Assembly (NCBI GenBank): GCA_014155875.1
Contig: JACEFZ010018186.1
Span: forward strand, 124,001 to 188,000
Reading direction: 5' to 3'
From: Cepaea nemoralis
Lineage: Eukaryota; Mollusca; Gastropoda; Stylommatophora; Helicidae
Length of the DNA: 64,000 nucleotides
A program made the position numbers and the translations under genes. Numbering within the stretch: position 1 is the first letter of the stretch; every line of letters starts with the position of its first letter. Shown piece by piece: positions 45,071-55,957 of the stretch. The notes beneath the pieces were generated by a model, which saw only the letters and a list, made by a program, of their open reading frames with translations, was not told where the DNA came from and searched no databases.

Positions 45071-45346
45071 ATTTTGTTTTTAATTTTAATATTTTTTATA
45101 ATTTTTCCTTCTTTTATAGTTAGTGATAATTTTCCTTGGCGGTGATATCTTCCCTTTATCCGAAGAGCTGCCTACACTGTAGCCTATACTAGCGCCCATT
45201 ATACCGCCGGCAACAACCACAGTTGCGGAAAGTCCTGATGCATCTACTGATTGTAGAGCGGCAAGCGTGCCGAGGCCAACTTGGGTTTTATAGGCAAGAG
45301 ACATGACCTTGGCTGCCAGGGAACCTGGAATAATGCCACCAGTCCC
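45071..45346 (-). pseudogene. ISG12 (IFI6/IFI27-like) fragment, antisense, copy 2
   Basis: Minus-strand frame: TGGIIPGSLAAKVMSLAYKT, then LAALQSVDASGLSATVVV and AGGIMGASIGYSVGS, then a Lys-rich tail and stop. It is open for about 98 codons, including about 12 LINE-derived codons at its beginning (antisense of ORF1). It differs from copy 1 by scattered substitutions, roughly one base in twelve by eye, without a frame break. The 3' side is shorter than copy 1 and has no clear poly(A) signal. It has the same left neighbour (LINE-A 3' end with AATAAA) and same right junction (ORF1 codon 78, at 45347) as copy 1. Confidence 0.7.
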
Positions 45347-46467
45347 CAGGCTGCCCGTGTGGCAGTTTACAAAGGCCTGCATGGCAAAACAGTAAAGCTA
45401 CCGACGGAGGGACTAGAGGAGTCGATCGAACACCTCGAAAGAGAAAGGGAGCGAGTGACTATTCATTGGCGCCCCAACACTATCTCTCCAGAAGGAGTGA
45501 AGTTTATAGTGGAAAAGACAATTGGAGACGATAACGGTGAAGTCTTCCGAATCAAGTATGGCGGTGGAAAGTAGGGCGTGCTGTTCACCCCCACAAAACC
45601 GGTGCCACATTATGCCAAGATCACGGCGCCTGGGAAAATTACACATAGAAACTGCTTTCCAACAACACTACACACATCTAGTCACAGCAGAGGCAGGCGA
45701 CACACATATACAAGACATCTTCTTACAGTTCACAAAGAAATTACCTGGCACAGACAGAGACACACTGGACACAGAACTGACACTGACAGACATAACACAG
45801 GCACTGAGCACACTGAACAAAGACAAAACACCAGGACCAGACGGTTTGACAGTAGAATTCTACCAACATTTCTTTCCTATCCTAGGAAATCTTCTCCTCA
45901 AAGTCTATCAGGAAACCTTTGACAAACAACATCTTCCAAACAGCTGCACATGTCCTACATCACACTCATACACAAAGACAATACTGACAAAACACAACTG
46001 AAGAACTACAGACCAATTTCCTTACTCAACACAGACTACAAGATACTCGCCAAATCACTCACCAACAAACTGAAATCTTTCATGCCAACACTCATACAGC
46101 AAGTCCAACAGTGCAGTGTCAAAGACAGAAATATACACCATCACAATCACCTCATTAGAGACATAATCACCTACACACACGGGAAAGACTGTCCTTCCTC
46201 CATCTTGTCCTTGGATCAAGAGAAGGCCTTCGACAGAATTTCCCACACTTACCTGCATAGGACACTAGAACACTGCAATATAGGAGAGTACTACAGGCAG
46301 TGGATACAGATCTTGTATAACAACCCGGAGAACAAAGTGTTGGTGAACCATTCACTGACAGCCAGCTTCAAGCTTACGAGATCCGTAAGACAGGGATGTC
46401 CCTTATCACCACTCCTGTATGTGCTCACCCTAGAACCTTTACTAGTGAAGATACGACAAGACACTAG
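45347..46467 (+). pseudogene. Chimeric LINE-A copy 2: ORF1 piece joined to ORF2 RT
   Basis: ORF1 codons from QAARVAVYKGLHGK to a stop at about 45572, continuing in another frame through PVPHYAKITAPGKIT (about 45640), then the same jump to ORF2 (NCF, then QQHYTHLVTAEAGD) as in the copy at 21.3 kb. RT blocks: KTPGPDGLTVEFYQHFFP (about 45825), KNYRPISLLNTDYKILAKS (about 46005), LDQEKAFDRISHTY, RSVRQGCPLSPLLY. An LTR retrotransposon interrupts at 46468; the RT resumes at 47710. Confidence 0.8.
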
Positions 46468-47709
46468 TGACATAAGCCTGGGTCATTGACATTGAGTTGA
46501 GTGACCGGGCATGAGAAAGAATGGAGATGAAAGGGCTAGGGATAGCAAACAGATGTTGTAATTGTAGAGGTACTATGAGTCATGGGTACATGAAAGGTAG
46601 ACACAGCATCGACTGGAATCAGAGGAGGGTTAATGCAAAAACAGAACCACCTGATATAGGGTCGGTACACAAATAGTATTGTGGGGTCGTGAAGTAGTAA
46701 GAGACCTGTGGGTACATAAGTGTAATGCTTTCCTATGATGTATTATTATTATGTGATGTATTAGTTCATGCATTGGTACACAAGATAGAAAGTTGTTTGT
46801 ATTTATGTGTGGGGAATATGGGAGTGTACTGTGAGCATTTGATGTATTATTTAGGGTGGTAGCTGAAGTGAGGTGGAGCCATACTTAGGGCTACCCAGGC
46901 AATATGTCTGGGTCACATATTTAATAAGTGTTAGTCTCCCAATATTTGAAAACGAAGTTTTCTTTTAAGAGGGGAGTGATGACATAAGCCTGGGTCATTG
47001 ACATTGAGTTGAGTGACCGGGCATGAGAAAGAATGGAGATGAAAGTGGGAGACAGTAAAGTGACTGACCTGGCTATGAAAAAACAGCCAGTCCTGAGAAA
47101 TAAAACAGTGAGGATAGAGGAAAAACCCCTAGGGTGGATGGGGCGAGAGATAGGGTATTTTGTTGTGTGAAGTCAAGGGACTTCAGGGAGTTGAGTTTGA
47201 GATACCGAAGGAGTCGGTAGTCCACGGAGAACGGTGTTGTGTGATTCTCCGAGCGTTGAAGGAGTGCTAACACCCAGAGTGGGTTAGATAGAGAGCAGAG
47301 GCTCCAACCCAGTGGGTGGGTTGTATTGTGGGAGATCCAGCCGTGGATAGTAGTTGGACTAAATGTCTTGTGGATTTGATATGAAGCAGGCTTGAGAAGG
47401 CATTGATGTGTGTTGGTTGATTTGTAAGGAGGATATTTATAGTCTATGGATTACATTGTTTCTGGATATATACATATGTTCCGTGAGTCTGTGTTATTTC
47501 TGTAATAAAGGATTATGTGCGCCAACTGAATCTTGTTTAATGACTGGTGAATGTGCACTGCGGGGGTGAGTTATATTGCCAGACAGTTAGATATCTCCAT
47601 TGACACACCAGCAGTATTCGTTACCTAGACAACGACCATCACACGACAATATCATGAACATATCATCGTAAGAACTTCGTGATATTATCATCAAGAACGA
47701 GGTGTGACA
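46468..47709 (+). mobile_element. LTR retrotransposon, internally deleted copy (TSD ACTAG)
   Basis: TSD ACTAG at 46463-46467 and 47710-47714. It comprises the first about 65 bases of the 5' LTR, then (after the deletion) the last about 445 bases of the internal region, the polypurine tract AAGAGGGGAG, and a full 3' LTR (46980-47709, 730 bases, TGACATAAG to GTGTGACA). Same insertion as the complete element at 50271-56687, shared through the tandem duplication. Confidence 0.9.
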
Positions 47710-47780
47710 ACTAGTATTAAAGGAAACTTCGTGCATGGGGTAGAAGAGCAGAAGCTCATCGCTTATGCAGATGACACTGA

Positions 47781-48441
47781 GATGGATCTGTTGTAAAGCA
47801 GCAGAGAAGTGCGTGGGCATTTACAACCCGTTCAGCGGGCCGAACCGTTCAAGAATCCAGTGGTGCCCACTTTATGACCACGAGTAGTATGACGACGGAG
47901 GTGATGGCAGTTACACAGGCTTTCATATGACTGGAATCACAGCATTATACCAACGTGTGTGTACTAAGTGACTCAATGAGCATGATTCAGAAGGTCGAAG
48001 CTGGAGCTGTACGCAGACAGTGGACCGAGCCGCTGCGGAAGTCTGTTGTCCGTAAAGTCACCTTTATCTTCGTCCCGGGACATGCGGGAGTCGAGGGAAA
48101 TGAACGAGCTGATAAACTGGCTGGCTCTGCACCCCTTGTAGATGGCAAGTTCATGGATCATGGCGATGTTATTAATGCCCTTAAAGATATGGCGAGAACA
48201 GAGGAATTTGACGTCAGTGAATCTACATCGCTGTCCAGGCTGAAAGACTTGGGAGTAAGAATCGGCACGGCCAAGCGCGAGAGGTACATTGGGAAAACGA
48301 GGTGCCTCGTCAACCAACACAGAACTGGCACTATTAGCCACCGGGCGCTGATGCATATGCTGGGGGGGGGAGGATCTGAGCACCTATGGACCTATCTGGA
48401 GTGCAATGAAGATACCCCAACTGATAACTGATACTGATAAC
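47781..48441 (+). pseudogene. RNase H fragment inserted after YADD, copy 2
   Basis: Type 1 RNase H with DGSVVKQQRSAWAF (first Asp), MTTEVMAV (Glu), an in-frame TGA where copy 1 has TGG, VCVLSDSMSMIQK (Asp) and VPGHAGVEGNERADKLAG (His and last Asp). The domain is followed by GTISHRALMHMLGGG, SEHLWTYLECNEDTPTDN and a stop, then a short (CTGATAA)-like tail. The start coincides with the first catalytic residue and is out of frame with the LINE RT. This looks like a 5'-truncated 3' end of an RNase H-bearing LINE inserted here, replacing about 19 bases of LINE-A. Confidence 0.8.
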
Positions 48442-49653
48442 ACACCAATAAGGAACACACTCCACACCTTTACCCATTTTGGAAAAGGCAGTGGAGCCAA
48501 AGTTAATGTACAGAAATGACAAATAATGGGTCTGGGAAAGTGGAAACAAAAGTCTGATTTACCTCCAGACCTGAGACATACAGACACCATGAGCTGTATG
48601 GGATCACATTGCACGTACTGACCCAACAGATCACAGACATGTTACACAGGTATATGTACAAAACATCCGCAATATTCGGTAGAAGCACAATAGTCAACAC
48701 ATACATAATACCCAAAATAATATATTTAGTAACAGTACATGACCCTCCCAAACAGACCGTCACAAACATATACAAACAAATCAGATGCTTCATCTTCACC
48801 AACACAATACACAGAATACAACACAAAACTCTCATACAAGACAAGAAATAAGGGGATTTTGCACTACAGGACATCTACACAAAAATACTGTCACTTACAA
48901 TCAGTCACCACGGGAAGGTTAACACTGTCAACAAATGCCCGTAGAAGTCGGATGTGACGGCCTAACGGCGCAAGAACGCAGCTCTGCTGTAAACAGGCAC
49001 AACGCAATCATGTCCGGAAAAAAATCCGGATGAACGCAGAAGAAGAAGAAGAAGAAGAAGAAGAAGAAGAAGAAGAAGAAGAATCAGTCACATAGGTAAC
49101 ATCATCAGACACTCAGAACTGCACAGACTAGCACTATACTACATAGGCCACAACATCAAACACCTCACACCACTTAACAAGGCAACTGCACACTACCAGG
49201 GAAGACTGCCAACATTCTATCAGACATGCATACAGGCAATACAAGGACATGAACATTTAATACAGCAAACAACACACACAATATAGTTAGTTAGTTAGAG
49301 AACAAGCACCATCACTCAAACTTAGGATTAAAAGAGGACACAAATACTTTATGTATGACTTCACGTGCACCTTTTCAAACCTACACAACAAACACATAAC
49401 ACCAAAAACTAGGGAAACCACATATAGGTTAATATACAGTATGACTCCAACAATACAGGTAGAAGCATACATATCCAAACAATGCCAATTATGTAGAAAC
49501 AACACACAAGAGACAGGGGAACACATTTATTATACATGTTTAACAATTACTGCCACACGCGCAACACTCCAACACCTCATACAAACAGAGACAGGCAAAC
49601 AAACTGATATATAAAAAGCAATATTCCTCAGCACTATACCAAAGACAAAAAAA
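48442..49653 (+). pseudogene. LINE-A ORF2 C-terminal part, with an inserted GAA-tailed element
   Basis: Resumes after the RNase H fragment at NTPIRNTLHTFTHFGKG-like sequence, with a stop in VQK-stop-QIMGLGKWKQKSDL, then TSAIFGRSTIVNTYI and IHRIQHKTLIQDKK. After the insert come ISHIGNIIRHSE, KHITPKTRETTYRL, CQLCRNNTQETGEHIYYTC and TETGKQTDI-stop. The unit ends at the duplication join (49653). An 11-base deletion near 48610 is private to this unit. Confidence 0.75.
48909..49081 (+). mobile_element. Short retroposon with (GAA)n tail and 10-bp TSD (unit 1)
   Basis: Flanked by AATCAGTCAC at 48899-48908 and 49082-49091. The body has CACGGGAAGGTTAACACTGT, GGCCTAACGGCGCAAGAACG, TCCGGAAAAAAATCCGGA (a perfect palindrome) and ends with about 17 GAA units. 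It is probably a 5'-truncated LINE or SINE 3' end. The same insertion is in unit 2 with about 14 GAA units. Confidence 0.8.
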
Positions 49654-49655
49654 AG

Positions 49656-50270
49656 TAGAATTCTACCAACATTTCTTTCCTATCCTAGGAAATCTTCTCC
49701 TCAAAGTCTATCAGGAAACCTTTGACAAACAACATCTTCCAAACAGCTGCACATGTCCTACATCACACTCATACACAAAGACAATACTGACAAAACACAA
49801 CTGAAGAACTACAGACCAATTTCCTTACTCAACACAGACTACAAGATACTCGCCAAATCACTCACCAACAAACTGAAATCTTTCATGCCAACACTCATAC
49901 AGCAAGTCCAACAGTGCAGTGTCAAAGACAGAAATATACACCATCACAATCACCTCATTAGAGACATAATCACCTACACACACGGGAAAGACTGTCCTTC
50001 CTCCATCTTGTCCTTGGATCAAGAGAAGGCCTTCGACAGAATTTCCCACACTTACCTGCATAGGACACTAGAACACTGCAATATAGAAGAGTACTACAGG
50101 CAGTGGATACAGATCTTGTATAACAACCAGGAGAACAAAGTGTTGGTGAACCATTCACTGACAGCCAGCTTCAAGCTTACGAGATCCGTAAGACAGGGAT
50201 GTCCCTTATCACCACTCCTGTATGTGCTCACCCTAGAACCTTTACTAGTGAAGATACGACAAGACACTAG
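49656..50270 (+). pseudogene. LINE-A ORF2 RT part, duplicated
   Basis: Begins abruptly inside the codons for VEFYQHFFP and repeats the RT blocks seen at 45.86-46.47 kb: KNYRPISLLNTDYKILAKS, SVKDRNIHHHNHLI, LDQEKAFDRISHTY, RSVRQGCPLSPLLY, ending at TSD ACTAG (50266-50270) before the LTR. The remainder of the RT lies after 56687. Confidence 0.8.
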
Positions 50271-50996
50271 TGACATAAGCCTGGGTCATTGACATTGAGT
50301 TGAGTGACCGGGCATGAGAAAGAATGGAGATGAAAGTGGGAGACAGTAAAGTGACTGACCTGGCTATGAAAAAACAGCCAGTCCTGAGAAATAAAATAGT
50401 GAGGGTAGAGGAAAAACCCCTAGGGTGGATGGGGCGAGAGATAGGGTATTTTGTTGTGTGAAGTCAAGGGACTTCAGGGAGTTGAGTTTGAGATACCGAA
50501 GGAGTCTGTAGTCCACGGAGAACGGTGTTGTGTGATTCTCCGAGCGGTGAAGGAGTGCTAACACCCAGATTGGGTTAGATAGAGAGCAGAGGCTCCGACC
50601 CAATGGGTGGGTTGTATTGAGATCCAGCCGTGGATAGTAGTTGGACTAAATGTCTTGTGGATTTGATATGAAGCAGGCTTGAGAAGGCATTGATGTGTGC
50701 TGGTTAAATTGTGAGGAGGATATTTATAGTCTATGGATTACATTGTTTCTGGATATATACATATGTTCCGTGAGTCTGTGTTATTTCTGTAATAAAGGAT
50801 TATGTGCGCCAACTGAATCTTGTTTAATGACTGGTGAATGTGTACTGCGGGGGTGAGTTATTTTGCCAGACAGTTAGATATCTCCATTGACACACCAGGA
50901 GTATTCGTTACCTAGACAACGACCAACACACGACAATATCATGAACATATCATCGTAAGAACTTCGTGATATTATCATCTAGAACGAGGTGTGACA
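50271..50996 (+). repeat. 5' LTR
   Basis: Starts TGACATAAGCC, ends GAGGTGTGACA (TG...CA). An AATAAAGG poly(A)-signal-like site lies near 50790. It differs from the 3' LTR by about a dozen substitutions and a 6-base gap over 726 bases (my count by eye, under 2 percent), so the insertion is not brand new. Confidence 0.9.
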
Positions 50997-50998
50997 TC

Positions 50999-51016
50999 TG
51001 GAGGCTTCGTCCGTTC
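50999..51016 (+). promoter_or_regulatory. Candidate primer-binding site
   Basis: TGGAGGCTTCGTCCG begins 2 bases after the LTR. Its complement ends in CCA, as a tRNA 3' end does. The matching tRNA was not identified. Confidence 0.55.
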
Positions 51017-53184
51017 AAGAAACCCAGTGAATTATCTGGGGTCTCTCCTGGCAAGAACGACGGGGATATATTGATAACTGGGAGCTCGTCGCTTAGTAAG
51101 GAGTATCTGAGAGCTCGTCCGATCAAGAAACCCATTGCATTATAGACATTGATGTCATTCTGAGATATTTGTGGGCTCTTCGCTGAGAGAGGAGTTAGTA
51201 TCTGTGACTTCGTTCCATCAATTTAGACAGTACTGCGTCAAGAGATGAACAGCAACTATTTTGTGTGTGTAAGACGCCACATCGAAGAAAAACTGTCAGC
51301 GCGCGTGGAAAAATATGCGGCAGAAATCATAAGCAAAACACATGATTACGGGACCAAGGTTGTCCACGAAAAACAGACAGTTCGCGAGAAGGTCACACTA
51401 CAGGTAAATTAACGGCGGTCAGCACACGTGATTGCTGAAACTAGCGGGGACGCCAGAGAATTAACGCAGACTGGCGCATGTGTTTATAGGTCAAGAGACA
51501 GAAGTGATAGCAGACAGCACAGGTAAAAGTCGCATGAACAAGTGAACAAAACAGTGTTTGCGACAAGAGCGGTCAGTCCTAGGTGTGTGTGTGTGACAGG
51601 ACAGGATTGAAGACAGCGAGCAATTACGTCGCAACATCCTGTGCGTGGTGAGAATTTTGTGTGTGTGTGTGTGTGTGAGGGAACGCGCTGTGTTGTCGCG
51701 AGTTGACTGGTCAAGATTTGTCGACGCAGTTAATAGGACGGGTGGACACACCAGCGCCCAGGTACGGGGGAGAGTTACGTTAACCCTACCACAGCCGTGC
51801 GGGGGCAGAGGTGGAAAGTGTTCGTGTATGACGAAAAAGTCACCGGTCATTTTACAGACAGTCAGTGTGGATTATTGTGACAAAGAAGACTGTGGTACTG
51901 ACTTGAGGTGTCCGGCAAGGTCAATGTTGGGGACAGTGGAAAGTTACTGAGATTTTCCAGAGAATTGGATAAACAACTTGATTATGAACGAAAACCAGAC
52001 TTTATGTTTCCTCTTTGTTCACGCCCTTTGTCATCATTATTCTGTTATGAGCAAGCAGTTTAACGTCTTTGGTTGCAAAACGGATTTAAAGCGCTGGATA
52101 ATTTTACTGCCATTCGTTGGTTTAACCTTTTCGGCAACTGTGAAGCCATACCATCACTGCAAAGCAACAGCGACGACACAGTTAAACATTCATTGACTTT
52201 AAAGGTATTTTCGTCTCCCCAAAAACACATCAGAACACTAATTCATTGTGGGAAGCTAACGTCGTAATCTTTTCAAAACAATAACTGACAGACATTTCTA
52301 GGCGATTTTCGGAGACTATTGAAAACAAAATAAGGACTTTTATGAGATTTCACCATCGCATTGTTGTCGGCTACTTTGTTTTTGTTTCTCTTGCTCTCAT
52401 CGTCCTAAGTATTGTTGTTGTGCGTTACGTAATTATTTGTGTGTGGTCCAGTGGTCGTAATAAGTAGGATATTTTTGCATTGTTTCGCGACGTACGGGAG
52501 ACAAAGCAAAGAGAAATTGTCTAGGTACACATTGTATGTTGTTGAGAGGCAGCTGACGAGTCAGTTTGTTTTGTGCGGTTGAGCACTGGGTCGTCTCGAC
52601 TTTATACACGGTGTCCAAGTGTCTATCGTTAGATCTATGTACATTATTCATGTTATATTTGTTCTTTTTACTGTTTTCTCTTTACTGTTACATATGATAT
52701 TTGTTGTGGTCGGATATATGTTATTATTGTGATCTTTCGTCATGTCCGCTGTCTAGTGGTCTTTGTCAGTTTATATTTATATATTACGCGCACTGTGGAT
52801 GTCCCTACACAAGCTTGTGGTTGTTACTGTAGTTTATTTCTTTGTGATCACCGTCTCCGTGTACTTGGCTTGTGAGTCTAACGTTTTTATAGAAAACACT
52901 TAGTGTTATCATCCATTTGTTTGTATATGTATTTATATGTATGTTTAACAATATTTCCAGAAATGTTATACAACTATTTGTTATAGATATATGCGAGGGA
53001 GGATATTTTCCCTCACTATCTAGTGCTTATAGAGTGACTGGGTGAGTACAGAGTGATATTTTGGCACTACGAATTTACGTACACAGGGAGTAGTGGTGTA
53101 CTTAGGGAGGGCACACAAAGACTAGTAGCAGAGTCTTTACATTTATAGTTGGCTGATTGACAGCAACGTGTCCACAAGTACAAG
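51017..53184 (+). other. Long 5' leader of the LTR element (2.2 kb, no gene)
   Basis: No convincing coding frame. The start repeats pieces of the primer-site region (AGCTCGTC and TCAAGAAACCCA twice within 120 bases). A (GT)n run lies at about 51659-51677. The leader probably carries regulatory or packaging sequence or older inserts that I cannot name. Confidence 0.5.
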
Positions 53185-53595
53185 ATGCCTACTTTAATGG
53201 AGTATATTGAAGCAGGTGAACGAATAGGCCTGAAAGGTAAAGAGTTACAGGAGTATGCAGAAGCAAAAGAACAAATACAGATTGAAAGAGAGGAGAGGCA
53301 TAATGAACGTGAGGCAAAACGCCTACAGGAAGAAAAGGTAGCTGAAGCTAAGCGTCTACAGGAAGAGACACAAGTAAAACTAGCTGAAATGGAAAACAAG
53401 CGTCTACAGGAAGAGACACAAGTAAAACTAGCTGAAATGGAAAACAAACGTCTACAGGAAGAGAAAGAGACGCAAGTAAAACTAGCTGAAATGGAAAACA
53501 AACGTCTACAGGAAGTAAAGTTAGCTGAAATGGAAATTGAAAAAGAGAAGATCAAGTGTAAGATGCAAACTGAAATCGAGTTAAGAAAACTATAA
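53185..53595 (+). pseudogene. gag: gag N-terminal coiled-coil segment with tandem repeats
   Basis: ATG at 53185 opens a frame beginning MPTLMEYIEAGERIGLKGK. Residues 45-120 are a charged coiled coil in which RLQEETQVKLAEMENK is repeated three times with small variations, a coding minisatellite of about 54 bases. A TAA at 53593 (in LRKL-stop-LSSKGQ) and a shift before 53673 separate it from the capsid part. The coiled coil likely served Gag multimerisation (inference). The gag at position 18 has a similar charged beginning. Confidence 0.7.
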
Positions 53596-53672
53596 CTATC
53601 TTCGAAGGGTCAAAGTGAGGAAAACAGAAGACGTCGCAGTCGTCACAGAGATTAAAACTGTCATATTTTACA

Positions 53673-55019
53673 GACCGGGACCAACTTGAAAATTATTTGG
53701 CCAGGTTCGAGGCATCAGCCAAAGCGTTAGGTATTCCAGAGAAGGAGTATGCGATGCGACTTGGCGAGTTTCTTACGGGTAAGGCACTAGACACCACGTT
53801 CAATTTACCTGTAGAAGAAAGAAACAACTACACTATCTTACGTCAACGTTTGCTGACAAAGTTCCAACTAACTGAACATGGATATAGAACAAAGTTTAGA
53901 CAGTTAGTGCCAGAGACAAATCAAGATTTCACAGATTTTGTTAACACTGTAAAGAATACATTTAACAAATGGATGGAGCTTGCAGAGGTAGGGAAAGATT
54001 TTAATAAACTAGTAGATCTAATGTTAAGAGACAAGGTAGTATCTACATGCAATTCTAACTTAGTAGCTTTCTTTGAGGAACGTAAGCCAAAGGACATAGA
54101 CACAATGTCTCAGTTAGGGCAAAACTACATGACTGCACATCCTAACGTATCTATTGGGAAACTAATGAGTGAGGAAATAGTCTGTGCAGCGTACACTAAA
54201 CAGGACCAGAATCCAGTCATCAGACCAAGGGCGAAAAGTGTGGATTCAGCACAGAAAGGTGAGCAGCAAGAACTTCAAGATAATGGTTTCCGAGGAAACA
54301 ATGTTGGTAGAGGAGGACGGTACCCATATAGAAGAGGGAACTTCCAGAGACGTCCAAATTATGCCGGATGTTGGAATTGTGGGAGCTGGAGACACAAGGC
54401 AGCGGAGTGTGACGTGCAGCCAGCCAGTGAGCCAACAAGTAACGCAAGGAAGGAGATCATCTGTTTCAAATGTGGAAGGAAGGGGCATTTCAGCCATCAA
54501 TGTAGGATGAGAGAAACAGAGCACTCAAATGCATCGCAAGTAATTGAGACGCTGAACAATGAAGATTGTAGTGGGTGCAAACCTCTTTTTGAAAAAGACA
54601 GTCAGCCAGTCCTAATATGTGGTCATACAGTGAAAGCAGGATCAGCAGTGCATGAAGGAGGAAGTCTGAAGCTGCATCAGGGATTCGTCAATGATAGACC
54701 AGCGTTAACAATTAGGGATTCCGGATGTACGTCTATCGGAGTGAGGAAAAGTTTAATAGATCCCTCGGATTATACAGGGAAAAAGATTAGATGCATAACA
54801 TTCAACGGCACAGTAGAGTTCTACCCATTAGCCATAATAACAGTAAAAACACCATATATCACTGGAAGAGTGACAGCGTGTGTTTTGGACTCACCAGTGG
54901 CTGATTTGATCATAGGAAATGTTATAGGAGTTAAAGATTGTACAGAAGAGGAAGTAGTTTATTGGGACCAAAAATATAGTGTAAGCAGTAATGAGGTAGT
55001 TACCACAAAGAGAACCTAA
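53673..55019 (+). pseudogene. gag-pro: Gag capsid, two zinc knuckles and retropepsin-like protease
   Basis: One open frame of about 450 codons, lacking its own start because of the upstream break. Positions below count from the Leu codon at 53697. Capsid pattern: YRTKFRQLVP, FTDFVNTVKNTFNKWM, FNKLVDLMLRD (residues 60-115, SCAN-related). Zinc knuckles: CWNCGSWRHKAAEC at 225-238 and CFKCGRKGHFSHQC at 256-269. Protease: active site IRDSGCTS with Asp near 341, then a late LIIGNVIG motif near 404. The frame stops at 55019 before integrase. Gag builds the particle and protease cleaves Gag. DSG is intact here, unlike the copy near 1190. Confidence 0.8.
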
Positions 55020-55099
55020 ATTAGAGAGTATAGCTGAGGATAGAAGAGGCACTTGAAGTAGACACAGGAACTCAGGACAAGGATAGTACAGCTGAGCAG

Positions 55100-55957
55100 A
55101 TGAGAATGGATCCCAAATATAGTGCTAGTGGCTCCCAGAGACAAGATACTACTCTGAACAAATGTTTCCAAGGGTGTAGTAGAGTAGAAAATAGTCAGTC
55201 AGGGAAGGGTAGATGGTGCTTCGAGAGGAAGAACAATGTTCTCATTCGCCGCTTCTCAGATAGTGGATCTGCACGTGGGCAAGGAGCAGTACCTTTAGCA
55301 CATAGAGACCGATATACTAGAACAGCTCAGGATAGTGCATGTGCAGGGCACATAGGCATAAGGCGTATGCAGCAGAAAGAAAGGTGCCAGGTATATGGGC
55401 ATAGATTGAATAAAGAGTTCAGACTAAACAGAGACTCAAGTGTAACGATGCAATATGCAGATAGGAAAGTTGAGTCAGGTCAAAAGAGTGTTCGCGACAT
55501 TACTGACCCAGGGCTAGGGATAGCAAACAGATGTTGTAATTGTAGAGGTACTATGAGTCATGGGTACATGAAAGGTAGACACAGCATCGACTGGAATCAG
55601 AGGAGGGTTAATGCAAAAACAGAACCACCTGATATAGGGTCGGTACACAAATAGTATTGTGGGGTCGTGAAGTAGTAAGAGACCTGTGGGTACATAAGTG
55701 TAATGCTTTCCTATGATGTATTATTATTATGTGATGTATTAGTTCATGCATTGGTACACAAGATAGAAAGTTGTTTGTATTTATGTGTGGGGAATATGGG
55801 AGTGTACTGTGAGCATTTGATGTATTATTTAGGGTGGTAGCTGAAGTGAGGTGGAGCCATACTTAGGGCTACCCAGGCAATATGTCTGGGTCACATATTT
55901 AATAAGTGTTAGTCTCCCAATATTTGAAAACGAAGTTTTCTTTTAAGAGGGGAGTGA
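55100..55957 (+). pseudogene. Integrase N-terminal zinc-domain remnant and 3' internal region with polypurine tract
   Basis: Frame 55100-55654 holds a linker (GKGRWCFERKN, VLIRRFSDS) and then VPLAHRDRYTRTAQDSACAGH, IGIRRMQQKE, RDSSVTMQ, in the place of the HHCC integrase domain (usual AHDS...AGHxGIRRT...CxxC). Only the AGH histidine is kept. The catalytic core (D, D, E) is absent. From 55511 to 55944 nothing is recognised. AAGAGGGGAG (55945-55954) is the polypurine tract next to the 3' LTR. Confidence 0.6.

Larger units (their letters stand above)
45851..49653 (+). repeat. Tandem duplication, unit 1 (3.8 kb)
   Basis: Nearly identical to 49654-58635 apart from one large and several small differences. 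Unit 1 lacks about 5,175 bases of the LTR element present in unit 2 (break at 46533/46534), lacks 11 bases near 48610, and has three more GAA units near 49031-49081. The join between units (…AAAAAAAG then TAGAATTC at 49653-49656) shares only AG with the two parental ends. Confidence 0.9.

Noticed and set aside
46291..46473. Several 60-80-codon minus-strand frames in LINE-A and LTR copies
   Set aside because: Opposite-strand shadows of RT coding sequence, repeated in each copy, without domains.
47781..48441. A genuine RT-RNase H fusion protein in the LINE
   Set aside because: The RNase H frame is offset from the RT frame, a TGA directly precedes DGS in that frame, and the fragment has its own stop and repeat tail, so insertion explains it better.
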